Shown here: positions 35,085 through 47,636 of the stretch, piece after piece
Layout of the letters: each line of letters opens with the position of its first letter
Numbering within the stretch: position 1 is the first letter of the stretch
Source: Apiospora phragmitis
Lineage: Eukaryota > Ascomycota > Sordariomycetes > Amphisphaeriales > Apiosporaceae
Reading direction: 5' to 3'
Assembly (NCBI GenBank): GCA_038363925.1
Contig: JAQQWL010000013.1
Coordinates: 682,001-746,000 of the forward strand
DNA: 64,000 nt
Program-made: the position numbers and the translations under genes
Notes under the pieces: model-generated
The model's input: only the letters and a program-made list of their open reading frames with translations
What the model was told of the DNA's origin: nothing
Database searches by the model: none

Positions 35085-35850
35085 ACAGATGCATGGTGTG
35101 ACGTACGGGTGACGGATAACGAGTTGACGAGAAGAAACGAAGATGTAGTGGGCCATGTTTCTTATTAGAGATCAGAACTGTGCTTTGCCCCCAAAATTAG
35201 CCTTGCGTCTCCCTTCCTCCCTTTAGAAAATTCGCCTCATAGAAGGATGAATGAATGCCAGAGATGGCGCACGCTTGCGCGTCGCGCCCAAGCATTTTGG
35301 CTTTAAATGCCGAGCCGACACAGGATGTTTATACCGTTTTGGACCTGATGTTTGTTTTAGAGCCAAGACTCCCACCCAATTCCAATTCCCTCGTCTTCTA
35401 GCTAAACAGCTGGGAGGGGGGGGGGGTGATGTGTGTGTGGTGGGATGATGAAAAGCTCTACTACGCGGTCGATATCATTTTGGGAAAGCCAGCGCTGCTG
35501 TTAGGCAATGGGCATTGTTCGGCAGGCGCTTAGGAGTTATGTACATATCATGTCAGAGAGGGGGAGTGTTCATCACCACATCGTACATAATACTAATCTA
35601 TACGTGGAAGACGAATTTCATGATTGATGCATTGTCCCGGTATACTTCGATTCTTGTGCCATGATCTCATCTCTGTCCACTGACATGCCTGGAACATGCC
35701 CACGAGAAGCCTGTTCCAGTCTTCTGACGTTGTAGCAAACTCGCCATTTTATGTAGTAGCAGAGCCATTAGTATACACAAACTCCTCTTGGTTTTCTTTC
35801 CCGGGAAATGCACAGTATATCTGTTTACCCGTCGCGCTTTCTCCTTCTTT
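35085..35850. other. Convergent 3' region of erg1 and alg5
   Basis: 766 bp with a G9 homopolymer near 35417, but no gene. Confidence 0.5.
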
Positions 35851-37168
35851 CTATGTTAGGCGGCGTCTATACACACCCATCATCCAGCTCGCACGCAAAA
35901 CAGCCAAGCCGACAGCCATCCTAATGCTGTCCTGTATGACGTTCAGCTTGCTCCCGTCGACTTCGTGCCAGTCAATCGGCACCTCGGCCACCTTGATCCC
36001 GGGACTGCTGCCAATAACAGCACCGTCGCTCGACAGAACCGACACGGCCGGGGCCGACTCGGCCAGCATCAGCATCTCGATGTCGAAGATCCAGCCCTCG
36101 GCGTGCATGTAGGGGACGATGTGGGGGAGGGCCTCGCGCGAGAAGAGCTTGAAGCCGCACTGGGTGTCGCGGAGGCGCGAGGTGGCGGGGGGCGTCAGGA
36201 TCATGAGGATGAAGTGGAAGCCGCGCATGAGGAAGTTGCGCAATGCCGAGCGCTTAACCACGGCCTCGCTGCCGACGAGGTGGCCGCGGCTGCCGATGGC
36301 CACGCCGCGGTGGCCGGCGTCGGTCACGTCCTCGCAGCCCTCGATCAGCTTGCCGAGGTCGCTGAACTTGGATGCGCCGTCGGCGTCGGCGAAGAGGGCG
36401 AACTCGCCGCGCGCGTGGCGCAGGCCGTGGGTCACGCCGCCGCCCTTGCCGCGGTTGCGCTCCAGCGTCACGAGCCGCAGAACGTCGTGCAGCTCGTGCT
36501 GCCGCGCAAAGTCCAGCACTACCTCCTCGGTCCGGTCCCGCGACCCGTCGTTCACGATGATGATCTCGTAGCCCGTGAGCGCCTGCTCTGGCGGAATCCT
36601 ATGGTGCCAGCGCGGCGAGGTCGGGCTCGCGACCCCTTCTTCTTCTCCTTGTCGGCATTGTCGGCAGCGGCGGTGCGCTGGGATTGCCGGCCGAAATGAG
36701 CGTCCAGGTACTTGACGGCGTCCTCGAGCGCGGGCAGGATACGCTTCTCTTCGTTGTAGGCGGGTATCACGACGCTGAGGCGGATCTCGGCGGGTTCAAT
36801 GGAGCCCGTGTCCGGGATGGGCAGGAGAGTGCCATCGCCTTCTTGGCTCGCGCGGTTCTCGCTCGCATGACGCTCGGCCAGCCAGCGGTCGTGCCAACAG
36901 GGCAATTGGCGTGTCACGACTTTACCGTCGGGGGTGGTGGTTTTGTACGTCTTTTCTGACGAGAGGACAGCGCGTGGCTTGGGTGCGAAGAGGTGAAGAA
37001 CTGCGTAGATCTGTGGCGACTGCCTGTTAGTATTTGTGGAACTGGATTTATACTTGGGGTGACACTAACTGTGTAGAATGCCGTGACCAGTAGCGTGACA
37101 AAGGCGAGAATGAGCAGATGGACCGGTGTGTCTCCGACAGCCCGGACTAAGAGAGAAAGGGCGTCCAT
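35851..37168 (-). CDS. alg5: Dolichyl-phosphate beta-glucosyltransferase
   Basis: Transfers glucose from UDP-glucose to dolichyl phosphate on the cytosolic ER face, providing the donor for the last steps of N-glycan precursor assembly. Exons are 37168-37070 and 37010-35851 with a 59-nt intron. The N-terminal anchor is HLLILAFVTLLVTAFYT. The GT2 fold shows SVVIPAYNEEKRILPAL, IIIVNDGSRDRTEEVV, LERNRGKGGGVTHGLRHARG and the DAD metal motif in FALFADADGASKFSDL, then RDTQCGFKLFSREA. At 36633-36636 a four-C run (GGGG on the coding strand) appears one base short; adding it continues through SPRWHHRIPPEQALTGYEI and gives 1260 nt (419 aa). A Lys/Asp/Ala-rich insert (about 36640-36700) sits just before that slip. 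Confidence 0.93.
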
Positions 37169-39573
37169 GGCTGCCTGTAGTGTTGGTGTTTGGTGAGAGT
37201 GTCCTCCTCGCATTTGAGAAGTCGCAGGTTACGCGACTTGGAGGCGCCGAGATGGTTCTGTGGTGGAGGTCATTCAATCGCATCAATTCGGGACACGGTT
37301 GCTGACGGCTCAACGGCTGATGTCCGTATGCAGGGTCGCTTGCAGGGTCCACGCTTACGGGTTTAGTGGGCTGATCCCCTGTTGATCGAGTTTACCCCAC
37401 ACTCCTCCAGAAGGGGGTGACTTGGCCCTACAGTGCTAGTGGGCTTTTCAGCAAGATCAACATGAAGCGAGCTACCTCCTATTAAGTAGTAATGGAAATG
37501 CTTATGTTTCCTGATTGCTTAATATTGGCCTAATGTAGGTGTGCTCCTGAGAGGGCTTGATTCGGCAGTGGCATCCCAACAGGAGTACATGCTCTCATGT
37601 AGCAAGCAGAAGACCGGTTTCTGATATCCATTAGAAGCATTATCATGTTGGTATGATTAGCATTCCAGAGGCGATACAGTATGATAAGTCAAGATATGGA
37701 AGCAATCTAATAGATTTGTAGCTCTGGCTGAAGGGCATAAATTGTTTGTCTGGTCCAGTTCCCTGTGACGGGCTGTCATGAGGATCCCCGTTTGCCAGGT
37801 AATGAATGTCCTGAAGTGCTAAGTCGACGAAATCAATATCTTCAAAGGACTCCTTTCCTCCACAATACCACTACTAAGCAAATACTGATATGATATGGAT
37901 CTAATACCGGTCGTAAATTTGAAGAAGATCAGAGTGTACAGACTGTTTCTGTGCGGACCTCTTCCGCCCAGTCCCTCAACGTGTTGGATGTGAACTGGAG
38001 TGGCTGATCATGGAAACGGTCAATTCGTACTTGAAACTCATGAGAGAACATTACCAGAAACTTGAAGATTGGTGTAGTTCTCGCAAAAAGCCGAGGTTCA
38101 AGGCATTGGATGCGTGGCGGAGGCACAGATAGGTGGGCAGGCCTACTTCCGGGCTACGAGTGAACAGCGAAGCAAATATGGCACTCATTTCAAGCCTTTA
38201 AACTAAAACATCGTCATGGCCAGTGATCTCTCTCGCAATGGATATATCGTGCGTACCTTCGTCACTTCGCAGATGGCTGCCTGAAGCCTCGTAGACCGTA
38301 GATTCGTCCCACACTAGCTTCACATCGCGGGCAATACCAGCCTGAATCAGTGGCCACGGGAGCAGGAAGAGCACCAGAGGAAGACACATTGACCACAAAC
38401 AGAGTAGATTCACCTTCTACCGTCCAAACTATTGACATTCTCAAGTCGGACCTGACAGCACGATCATCGTCGGTCACACGGCATTGGCATCCTTCTTCAA
38501 GGCCCAGCGCGAAGCCAAGCACTCAATGAAAAATGAAAGCAAGTCTTGGAGAAAGACTCGTAAAGGTTCCAAAATTTTGACCGTCAATACTGGATGGCGA
38601 ACCACCCAGCAGCCTCCAGTACTTCTTGATCTACCCGAGGCGCGGCCGCAACAACAACTACCACCACCACCACAGCAGAAGCAGTTGTGCAGCAGCATGA
38701 GAGAAGAAGAAGAAGCTTGGAACCCCCATTGACCGTAGGAGGTATTAAATAGGATTGGGTCCAGTGACCGAATCAGTAGAGTGGAGCCGCGCCTGCCTGA
38801 CGAGCTCTTGCCTTCGTTGATGCCTCCTTGACCTTAGGAGGTGCATTAGCTAATACACCTGATTGATGGATCCGATCCAGTCACAAATGTATCAATATCT
38901 ATACAGGATCGTAGGTACCTGTCCTGATTTAGGCATCAGGTCTGTCAGCCCATTCACATGCCGGTGCTGCAAGCAAGTGATTACATTTGTATATGGCACT
39001 TGTTGGTGATTGCTACCCGACCGTATAAGCAGTATTAAGGTACTGATCCATTGGCCTCTTGGCCGGTGGTTTTGGTCGTGCTTTACCATGTCTTATGTAG
39101 GCCGGTACCTGTAGAGAATACGAGTACTGACGTAAGGAGGCCGAGTTCAAGGGACGGGTATCAATAGGGGGAAAGGGCCTTGATGTCAACTCGGGCTCGC
39201 GAGAGGTTCCGCACTAAAGCTGGCAGCAGCAGTGGGACTCGCGTTGCTCTGAGCAAGCCGCAGCCTCTGTCAAGCCCCATTTGAGGTAGTACCTTCCACT
39301 GAAGCAGGCCTGGGTTTGAGGTCTGACCGAAAATGCAAGCCATCCCTGTCCCTAAAAAGGTCGAAGTGCTGAGGTTGAGCAATGAGGAGGCGAAGGTAAG
39401 CAGTTACAGTTGCTATTTATGCAAAGCAGGAGGTTTTACGACGTAAATTACTTCTTGTGGCTTGAACTGGATGATAAATAACTGCCGAACAAACTCATGA
39501 TGATCAGTAGCCAAGGGCAAGTATCGTGTTCAAACTTTTGTTAATTGGGCGCATGTTGGCATTATATACGCTG
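37169..39573. other. Gene-poor 2.4-kb region
   Basis: The left end holds the alg5 promoter. Beyond it I see only short open frames without family features, AT-rich patches (37480-37900) and a CCACCACCACCAC tract near 38660. No gene or RNA is called. Confidence 0.5.
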
Positions 39574-42223
39574 TTATATAGCACTGACATCCTTCGTCTG
39601 CTCCTCAACTGGCGGGACAGCCTTAGAATCCACGTCATTCTTCTTCTGCTCTTCTACTGGAGGGGCAGGCTTTACCTCCTTGTCGTCTTTCTTCTGTTCT
39701 TCCGCTGGCGGGACAGCCTTGACCTCCACATCGTCCTTCTTCTGTTGTTCTTCTGCTGGTGGGGCAGGCTTAACCTCCACCTCGTCCTTCTTCTGCTCTT
39801 CAATTACTGGCGTGACTGCCGTAGAAACCTCATTCTTCTTCTTCTCTGCTACTGGCGCGACAGTCTTGGAATCCACATTGTCCTTCTGCTCTTCTGCTTT
39901 AGCATCCAGATTTACAATACTTTTGGCAACGATTTCATCGATGCCTCCTGCTTGCGTCGGCCCCTTGGCCGCACTGTCGTTGCCCAACAGCGGCCGTTCA
40001 GGCTTCCGCGGGCTTACAGGGCTGGACGTCGTGCTTTCCGACCCGGCCGCGTCGAGTAGACTCTCGCTGAAACTGTGCTGCGTGTCTGGTCGTTGGTACT
40101 CGCCCCTATCGTTGGTATCGGTCGAGCCCTGGACGCCAACCCACCCCTTGTCGAGGGGGAGGGAATCCCGGCGTCGTCGGCCCAGGGCTGTTGAGCGGCG
40201 ACGAATATCCGTTCGAGTCCGTTTTGGATTTGCGGATCCCGAATCCCCATCCTCCGCCAGAGGTACTGGCGCCGCTGGCTGGACGGCCCCAGCCTTGTTT
40301 GCGCTTCTCCGATGCCCAGGACGCCCAGCTACCTACATAAGCACCCACCTTAGCACCAGCAGTGTTCCCACTTGCTTGGGACTCGGGGCTCTTTGTTGAC
40401 TCGGCAGAGGGAGACTTTGTTGTCTCTTCAGCGCGTTTGCGTTGTGCTTCGCGCATCGTCTCCATGTCGGCATAAAACCTATTAAACATAGTACTGGCCT
40501 TATCTCGGGCGGCGGCTGCATTACGACCCAGAACTTCGCGTCCAGCAGCCAAGCGCTCATCCAGATGTAGATCTTGCACTTGCTGTTGGAGGCGCCGCTG
40601 AACATCTTCCATAGTCAAACCACCAGCACAAGGATGCTTGGGCTCAACAATGTCAAAGAGTAAGGAGTCGGTGTGTGCATTCCACATTCGATAGTTCTCA
40701 GTCTTGGCCCAATACTCTACCCACTCGGTGCCAAAATCAACCGACGGGTCGCCTTCCACATGGGGTAGAACCACCTTCGCGTCATTGCCATGCTTCGCCA
40801 GGTAGTTGCGGTATTTGACCGATGCAATCAAGGACAACAGATACTCCTCAAACTGAAGCCGGATGTACTCTTCACTGCCTCGATAGCCCATATGATTAGG
40901 CCGTTGAGGGTTCTTCTCGTCCCAGGTGTCGTTCACTTCCTGGGTGATGACATCGATCCATCGTCGATCACTCGCAGTCAGCACCAATGCTGTGCGAAGT
41001 GACGTCGACGTAATGTTGATTATGTCATCGTCTAGGTTGATGAGAATATCGCTATAGCGGTCTTTCTGCTGTAGAAGGAGAGAGTTCGTGCTGCCCACGA
41101 TGTACGACTTCGTGCCAAAATCCGCGAGAATATCGAGTTGTTGGAGAGGCGTGTATGGGCCGAATAAGCTCCCCTGTCTCTAGTTAACAATGCTGGCCAG
41201 CCGTTTAGACAAGGATTGGAGATCCTACCTTCCCAAAGATCTGGAGTGGTAGCCCCATGTATGAAAGCAGCGAATTGCGGTCACTAGTCCGCAAACTCGT
41301 CGGCTTGCTTAAGCTTTTCTCGTATCCGTCTAGATCTGGCCCTGCACAGTCCTGCAGGCTCCTCAACAGACCCGGAATTAAAGATATAAGAGAGAACTGC
41401 ATCATACACAGGCGTTCGCACCTGGATCCAAAGAACAACATCTGTGAAAGCCATCAGCACACATGCCAGTATTGGCGGAAACTTGATTACTCACCTTGGG
41501 CTGCAACAGGCAACATTTTAGAAGTACAAGGGTTTGCCATCGGAATTCGCGTACTAGTTCACGAAGGCTCATCCCTAGGTACTGATCTCGGTCCTCTTCA
41601 CTAAGCTGCCCTCGCTCTTTTTCGTCTTTCAAGCTTTCCTGGAAGCGTCTTAGGATCTCGCAGTCGGTGAATTCGCGCTGCGCAAACCAGGCGCTCGTAA
41701 CCACCGACAGTCTCTCCCGGAGCATACCGAAGAACTGTGGGCTGTCCGCTATTACCACCACAGCCTTTTGCACAGTTGATCGAGTCACTTCTGGCGGCCG
41801 GTTGAGAAGCTGCGACGCATCCATCTGGCGCGTGCAGGATATCCCGAAGAGGGAAGTCGGAGGCAGGTCTTCGGTGGCCGGTTTGAGCAAGGTAAAATAG
41901 GAGAAGTCCTCGGTCGTACTACAAGAAATCAACGTATAAATATCAGCACTGAAGTCAAGTAAATGGCTATATCTTCCCACTTACGCATGCGCCCCGTCAC
42001 TCAACGCCATGAAGGGCAACAGCGTCCAGTCCCACTCTGCAGCTGGATCTGTTCCCTCCGGGACTCCAAACCACTTCTCGACCTCCGGCCCCCTCGCATG
42101 GTGGAAATCTACCACGGTCACCAAAGGAATGAAGCCAGGTTGCTTGGGCAAACCCGGGCTCGGTGGTACGCTGGCAGCCGACCGAATCGAGGCCGCAGGC
42201 TGAAGTTGATTTGTGTCCGCCAT
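39574..42223 (-). CDS. avl9: Late secretory pathway protein Avl9, with C-terminal repeat tail
   Basis: Avl9 is a DENN-related protein acting in late Golgi to plasma membrane traffic. Exons are 42223-41985, 41918-41495, 41441-41229 and 41173-39574. Recognised blocks are IPLVTVVDFHHARGPEVEKW, LPFMALSDGAHA, DFSYFTLL, SLFGISCTRQMDASQLL, VTRSTVQKAVVVIADSPQFF, MLFFGSRCERLCMMQFSLIS and GSLFGPYTPLQQLDIL, then a conserved C-terminal piece (DIVEPKHPCAGGLTMEDVQRR, LHLDERLAAGREVLGRN). At 40155-40159 a five-base G run is one too long; removing one base carries the frame on through STDTNDRGEYQRPD into a Lys/Glu/Pro-rich tail, for a sum of 2475 nt (824 aa). The tail consists of imperfect 15-17-residue repeats (separate entry). 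A CRE and a TATA-like motif lie upstream. Confidence 0.92.
39590..39905 (-). repeat. Coding minisatellite: about six 45-51-bp repeats in the Avl9 tail
   Basis: On the minus strand the tail reads as successive units of the form V-K-P-A-P-P-A-E-E-Q-K-K-D-D-V-E with variations (VKAVPPAEEQKKDD, VKPAPPVEEQKKND, SKAVPPVEEQTKD, STAVTPVIEEQKKDE). Units of about 15-17 codons are tandem and diverged, so this is an old array, probably variable in copy number between strains. Confidence 0.85.
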
Positions 42224-45200
42224 GGTTGCGTTATTGGGGAGTTTGTTGGTGTCGGGGGACGATGGCGCAATTTAAGCAGTGGGCTAGACCGCGATACTGA
42301 AGCTGCGGCCGCAGCCTATTGCGCATCCAGTGTTGCGAGTGACAAGGAAGGCGATCGAGCGGTTGATCCAAGCTGGCCAGAGCGTATATAAAGGGCGGTT
42401 GACGTCACGGCAGACGCGGCCCTAGAGGCGCATCCCCGTACTTGAATCGCTTGAGGGACGACGGGAAACGGGTTATAGCTGTCGGCAAGACGGGCTGAGA
42501 GGAGATATAGCGAACGAGAAAGCGGCTCGAGGTGTGTTTGGGTGTGTTCAGTAAGTGGTGGTCAGAAATACAAGAACAGAAGCGGTCAGGAAGGGTCCGA
42601 CTCGAGATAATCCAACCCAAATTGTTGACCTAGCATTCCACCACGACACGGTCAGCGGGGCAAGGTCATTCATTAGAGCAAATCGAGTAGCTCCAGGCAC
42701 AAGCAACAACATCAATGGCTCAGCGCTCACCAATGCGAGACAAAAGAATCGTGTTTCCTTCTATGACATTGCACCATCTGAATTGATATCGCTTAAAGAT
42801 CAGTCCGGAGCAGCATGCTGTGTTGTGTGCTGCAAAATAGGCTCCAGCAAATTTGGATATTTATTGATTCGTGGAGGATCATCCAGATATTGTCATGGGG
42901 GGGGACAGCAGCACACGCACATAAGGTTAATGCACGTATGTACGTACATATGACAGTGGAACTGTTTATAGAAGCAGAATGGATCAGTGAGTTCTTCCCA
43001 ACATAGTCCCCTCTAAAGCTCTAACAGGATTGGGATGGAATGAGAGGTAGCAGTCCCATTGAGCAAGATGCGTGCCACAAATCACAAGCTTGTAAACCAC
43101 CTGGCAGCCTGGGGCCAAGTTATGAGCGTCTGCACGCAGTCGATTCTTATTGCCGAGTTTGTGACAATATTAGCATGGGACGAGCTTTCGCCCCACGGTT
43201 AATCATTCTAATAGCTCAATCATCTCATAATCCTGACACCCTGACACGACTCTGCCTCTACGGTGCAGGGGTCAGTTCGAAAGAGAGGGTGAGGCCTAGG
43301 GGTATTGCGGGCAGGCAGGAGAGGATTGGCAGTAGATTACGTCCTAACCTATCAAACGAACAGATGCAACGCATACACAAACAAGCCGAGCCTTCTTAGC
43401 ATGGAAACCTCCCCCAAATCTGCAAGACGTGGCGATCTGCCAGCTGTCCCGCATTGCATAAACGAAATCTTGCAAGACCGTCGTCATCTATTGTCCCCAA
43501 GAACTTCTTCCGCAGAGCTACATGTAGATAGGAAGATATTAGCGGACCGGCGGGAGTGGATGCGGATATCGTAGGCTCCTACTTGGCCGCCCATTTGCTC
43601 CGGACTTGTAGCCACCGAATCGCCCGAGCTCTTTGCCAATTACCTATCACGCCGCCCACATCCCACACTTCCTTGTGAAGAAGCAACTTTGCGTCCACTG
43701 TGGTATTAGGGGCTGCGAAACAGTGGAATAAAGCATATGCGAGCCGTCTGAAGGGGAACAACGCACTAAGACCACCCGAGGCGCACTTGATATATGTACG
43801 AGCTGTGTTCCAACCTCCAGTTCGCCAATTAACGATGCTATATTGATGGTCTTCCACTCCAGGGGTGTTTGGCAGTGGCTTCATCAGCCACTGCCACATT
43901 TCTTCCCGACGAGGTCATGGTTCGGCAATATGGGTCTCGTCCTCAGCCAAAAGTTCATAAAGTACCCAAGGTAGGCCTATCAGTCACACCTGCTCTTGTT
44001 GTCTATGTCTTGTCACCTCGAAATTTTCCCCTCCTTTCTCTTCTTGCTTTTTTTCTTAGCCCAGTAGTTTCGGTAGTCGACCATTTCACCTCTTCGCCTC
44101 GTTGCCAATGCAGCAGTCGCTGTCGGGTCTGTGGTCAACGAGATAAGATGTGGCGTGGTACTATCTACGCTGCGAATCTCCAGGCCCTGGGCAGTCCAAT
44201 AGTCTGGTCAATAGTGAAAGGCATGATTGCTGACACTATGGTTTACCACAGATGAAGATACGATGCTGGGCCCAACGGTGAGCGGACTCATTGTTTTGAA
44301 GACCCCCGATCCAGATCAATGGTTTTGTCAATGGTTTTGGGCTCCAAGAACATTTGCTGTTGTTCGTCAGGGCGGTATCAGAGTATTCCAATGATCGAGG
44401 CACGCAAGCACGCTTGTCAGCGACGGAATTATTGACAACGGCCTCGTCCGCAACTAAAGATGGTCGACGTACTCTAGGTGGTTGGTGATGCTGACGTATT
44501 GAGTATGGCGACAGCAGCTGCAAGAAGACTGCCAGATTTGATTATTGTCTGATACTGGTCATGGGTTGGCCCGTCCCCTAGAGTGAGGGCCATATCCATC
44601 AATGATGGAAACACCTGCCAAGACTTAGAAAGGGGGGCATTCGGGTCTTCGGTCTTGCGCGGACCAAGTGACCACACTTGCTGGAGTCACTCCGTACCAT
44701 CACCTGGTTGCAGGTTGATCGCGCCATGGACTCTGCCGCAGCTGATGCCAATACAGTCGCTATTTCTTTCTTCCTGTACGCTGTTTCACACCCACTTCGA
44801 AAACTTACTCTCAGACTGTGCAGTGCATTCTGTATCTCAACCAACACGATCGATATCGTCACCAGTCGTGCGACTGGAAGCAGAAGTGGGGCATCACTCA
44901 ATATGACCTGTCTGCTTCTACGGACCTAAACGTTCACCCACCTGGGAATTTTGTATCCTTCGATCCGACTTCTTATCGGAACCCGCGGCATGCTGTTCAA
45001 ATTTCCTCTTGCCAAAGTGTATGTTTCATTGACACCGAGGCCACATGGTTCCATCCAGATGCAACACCTGTACAGATCGTCGAAGTCCAAACCTTGGCGC
45101 TTTATCGAAACGTATAATTATTGCTCCAGCGTCGATCCGTGATGCCTACAGCCTTATAAAGATATAAGCGAACTACTGGCGAAGCCTACCTCCGACTTTT

Positions 45201-47636
45201 CAGGCATCTGCTAAGCTTGGGAGGCAGGCCTCGAATTAGATCGATATATGTTTTTAATATATTATTATAAGGTTTAGGGGATTGGTTGAAGCAAGGTAAT
45301 GCTAGGCAATCCATGCTGTGAGGAAGACGAGATGCGGTCAGGTACCTATCGTGGCCTCACAATCGTGACATTCATACAGAGGGCCAGTATAAAAATAGTT
45401 GAGAGGAGTATGTACTTTTTTCTACCATCACGTTGGTTTATATCTTAGCTCACCGGTGACTGATTAGGGGTCGATATCTGCGACCTTGGATCTCCTTAGC
45501 ACCGCGGCCACTATCACCAGAGAGTATATTCAGTGAACAGAACTTACAGCCTTACCAATGGTCAATGACACGATTGCTAGGTAAGTACACAATAAGCAGG
45601 GCCAGCATCCATTGATGACCTTCTCTCCATTGTCATTGAGTTTAGCAGAAGACGGTACCAGCAGGTCAATATATTTATTCCACTGAGCATTGTCAAGTAC
45701 GACGGCACAAGAAGGGAGGAGTGGATGCGAGACTTAAAGTGAGAGTATACCCAGGTAGGTCTAGGTTCCCGCTAGGGGAAGCCGGTTCTTGTTCAGCCGA
45801 TTGGACCTAGATCCTCGAAGTGGACCCAGCAAGTCCGTGACAGCCAATTACGGTTTTTGCAATTGTCATTTTAATCAGATTATCCAGGTGCTGTCATATA
45901 AACCTCGGTTCAATAGGCACGACTCGGCAACGTACGTGTGTCCCGGTATTAGAAGCGAGCTCTTCGTTTGCGAAACATGATCAAGCTTAACATATCATAC
46001 TCTTCGCTATCTGGCGCTACTGAGTTCGGCACTGTATAAATATAAATATATTCCTTATGTAATGTACCTACATTATCGAACAATCTGATACCAGCCCGGA
46101 GGTCGAGCACACACACACTCTCTCTAGTGCGACCCATTCTTGATAACCGAACCAGACGGATCTTATCACGTCCAGGCACTTGCAGGTGACCCTCAAAAGA
46201 TTGCCAGATAAAAATGCTTGGCACTAATAAGGAGGGTGTCCTGTCAAATTCGGAATACACATCAATTCCATATTTTCGAGGTCTGGCCATGGCACCTAAA
46301 AGGGATGTACCTTGCGCTGAACGTGCCCCCTCAGTACACACTGTTCCGTGCAGTGCTCTTGATTTTCGGACAGTTGACTTCACCTCGGCGACGGGTCTTC
46401 TGGACGGGTGAGCATCAATGTACACAATGGTAGGATCGGTACACAAACCATGCCCCTATTCTACATACAATACGGCCTCTGACTCTCTGACGAGTATTCT
46501 GGAATGTTGGGAGTGTAGGTATGCACCTACCAGGTAATGGATAAACCTTAGCGCAATCCCAAGGGAGATGTTCCCATTTGATCTCTGCTGTATCCGTACA
46601 TGGGAGATGGACCCGATGCTGGGGACTCGCCTAGACCCATGCTAACTCCATGACAGGGACGCTTGTCCCCTGCAGTCCCCCTTTTGGCCAATCGCAGTGG
46701 TTCGAATTCAAATCATCTTACCACCGAGCGCCGACTCCGGGCTTAGCCCACGCGGACAGGGCACTTCTGCACTGTCGTCGAGAGCCAGAGCCAGAACCAG
46801 AACCAGAGACAGCAATCAGTCGACTGATACCAAGTAGTTTCATAGAGGCTCTGATGGTTCGATCTGGTTTGTAATAATCCAAGCAGACAGTGGCCCGCCC
46901 CAGGATTGATGCCAGCGCTGTAATTTATACTTCGGACTCTGAGTGGTACTGCTGGCTTCAAAGCTTCTTTTCCAAGTGCCTTCAGCTGTCCCCGTCCCCG
47001 TCTGATCTGGAGAACCTGAGTCGAGGTGGCGGAGTGCGGACAGACTTCACTCCTGCCTACCCGCTTGGTGCATGCCTGCCTTATTGCATGGTCTTGAGAA
47101 AGCATAAGCAACAAACCTTCTTCTAGAAGACACCCAGATTTACCGCACCGCATTTCGAACGCTTGTCAAAGGGAGAAGCAGCAACTCGCTGTGGCCGTGC
47201 CGTTCGCATCCCTCCTTCGCCGAACCCCTCCACGCAACATCGATTTCTCCCTGTGTAGGGAGACAGATACCACTCATCGCTAGTTGCTAGTCATAAGCCT
47301 GCGTTGTGCCTCCCTCGCGCCCAAATCCTACGCCGACGTCCACAGGCTCTGTAGTTATCCAGGTCGCCGACGATACTTGTGCTCTATATATCCTCTCGAT
47401 CGTATCACATCACGCGACCGACACCTGCGAAATTGTAGCACCTCGAAAAGCTGCTTGGCACAAGGGTCTGCTGATGTCCACCATCGTCACAGCATCTGAA
47501 CATACCCTTTAGACTTATCCGGAACAGGTGACCGTCAGATGCCAAGCCATTACGGGAGGCGACAATCGCAACAGACAAATATCGCTTCCTCCTATATGGT
47601 GGGTGCTGGTTCACGTTGAAACAACAGTGAAGCACG
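42224..47636. other. 5.4-kb gene-poor stretch between avl9 and sre
   Basis: The longest gap in the window. The left end has avl9 regulatory motifs. The middle (43000-45800) is AT-rich with many stops. Several open frames of 60-165 residues exist (for example 45949-46446 minus and 43579-43899 minus), none with a family motif, splice context or neighbour logic I can support. The right end (46900-47630) is CT-rich and probably contains the promoter and a long leader of the GATA factor gene. No tRNA is called. Confidence 0.5.
42385..42407. promoter_or_regulatory. TATATAAA motif and CRE palindrome upstream of avl9
   Basis: TATATAAAG at about 42385-42393 and a perfect ATF/CREB palindrome TGACGTCA at 42400-42407 lie about 165-185 bp before the avl9 start codon (42223). 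The TATA-like motif also reads as CTTTATATA on the minus strand, so it could serve either direction. Confidence 0.5.

Noticed and set aside
38484..38732. 82-codon frame with Pro/Gln-rich stretch
   Set aside because: Low complexity from CCACCACC-type repeats, no partner exons or homology.
41981..42391. Open frames opposite the first exon of avl9
   Set aside because: Antisense shadows of a confidently assigned exon.
45949..46446. 165-codon open frame on the minus strand in the avl9-sre gap
   Set aside because: It resembles no family, has no promoter or intron logic, and similar frames occur on the opposite strand.
46680..46710. tRNA-like B-box GGTTCGAATTC
   Set aside because: No A-box or acceptor stem could be placed at a sensible distance, and the B-box lacks the final CC.
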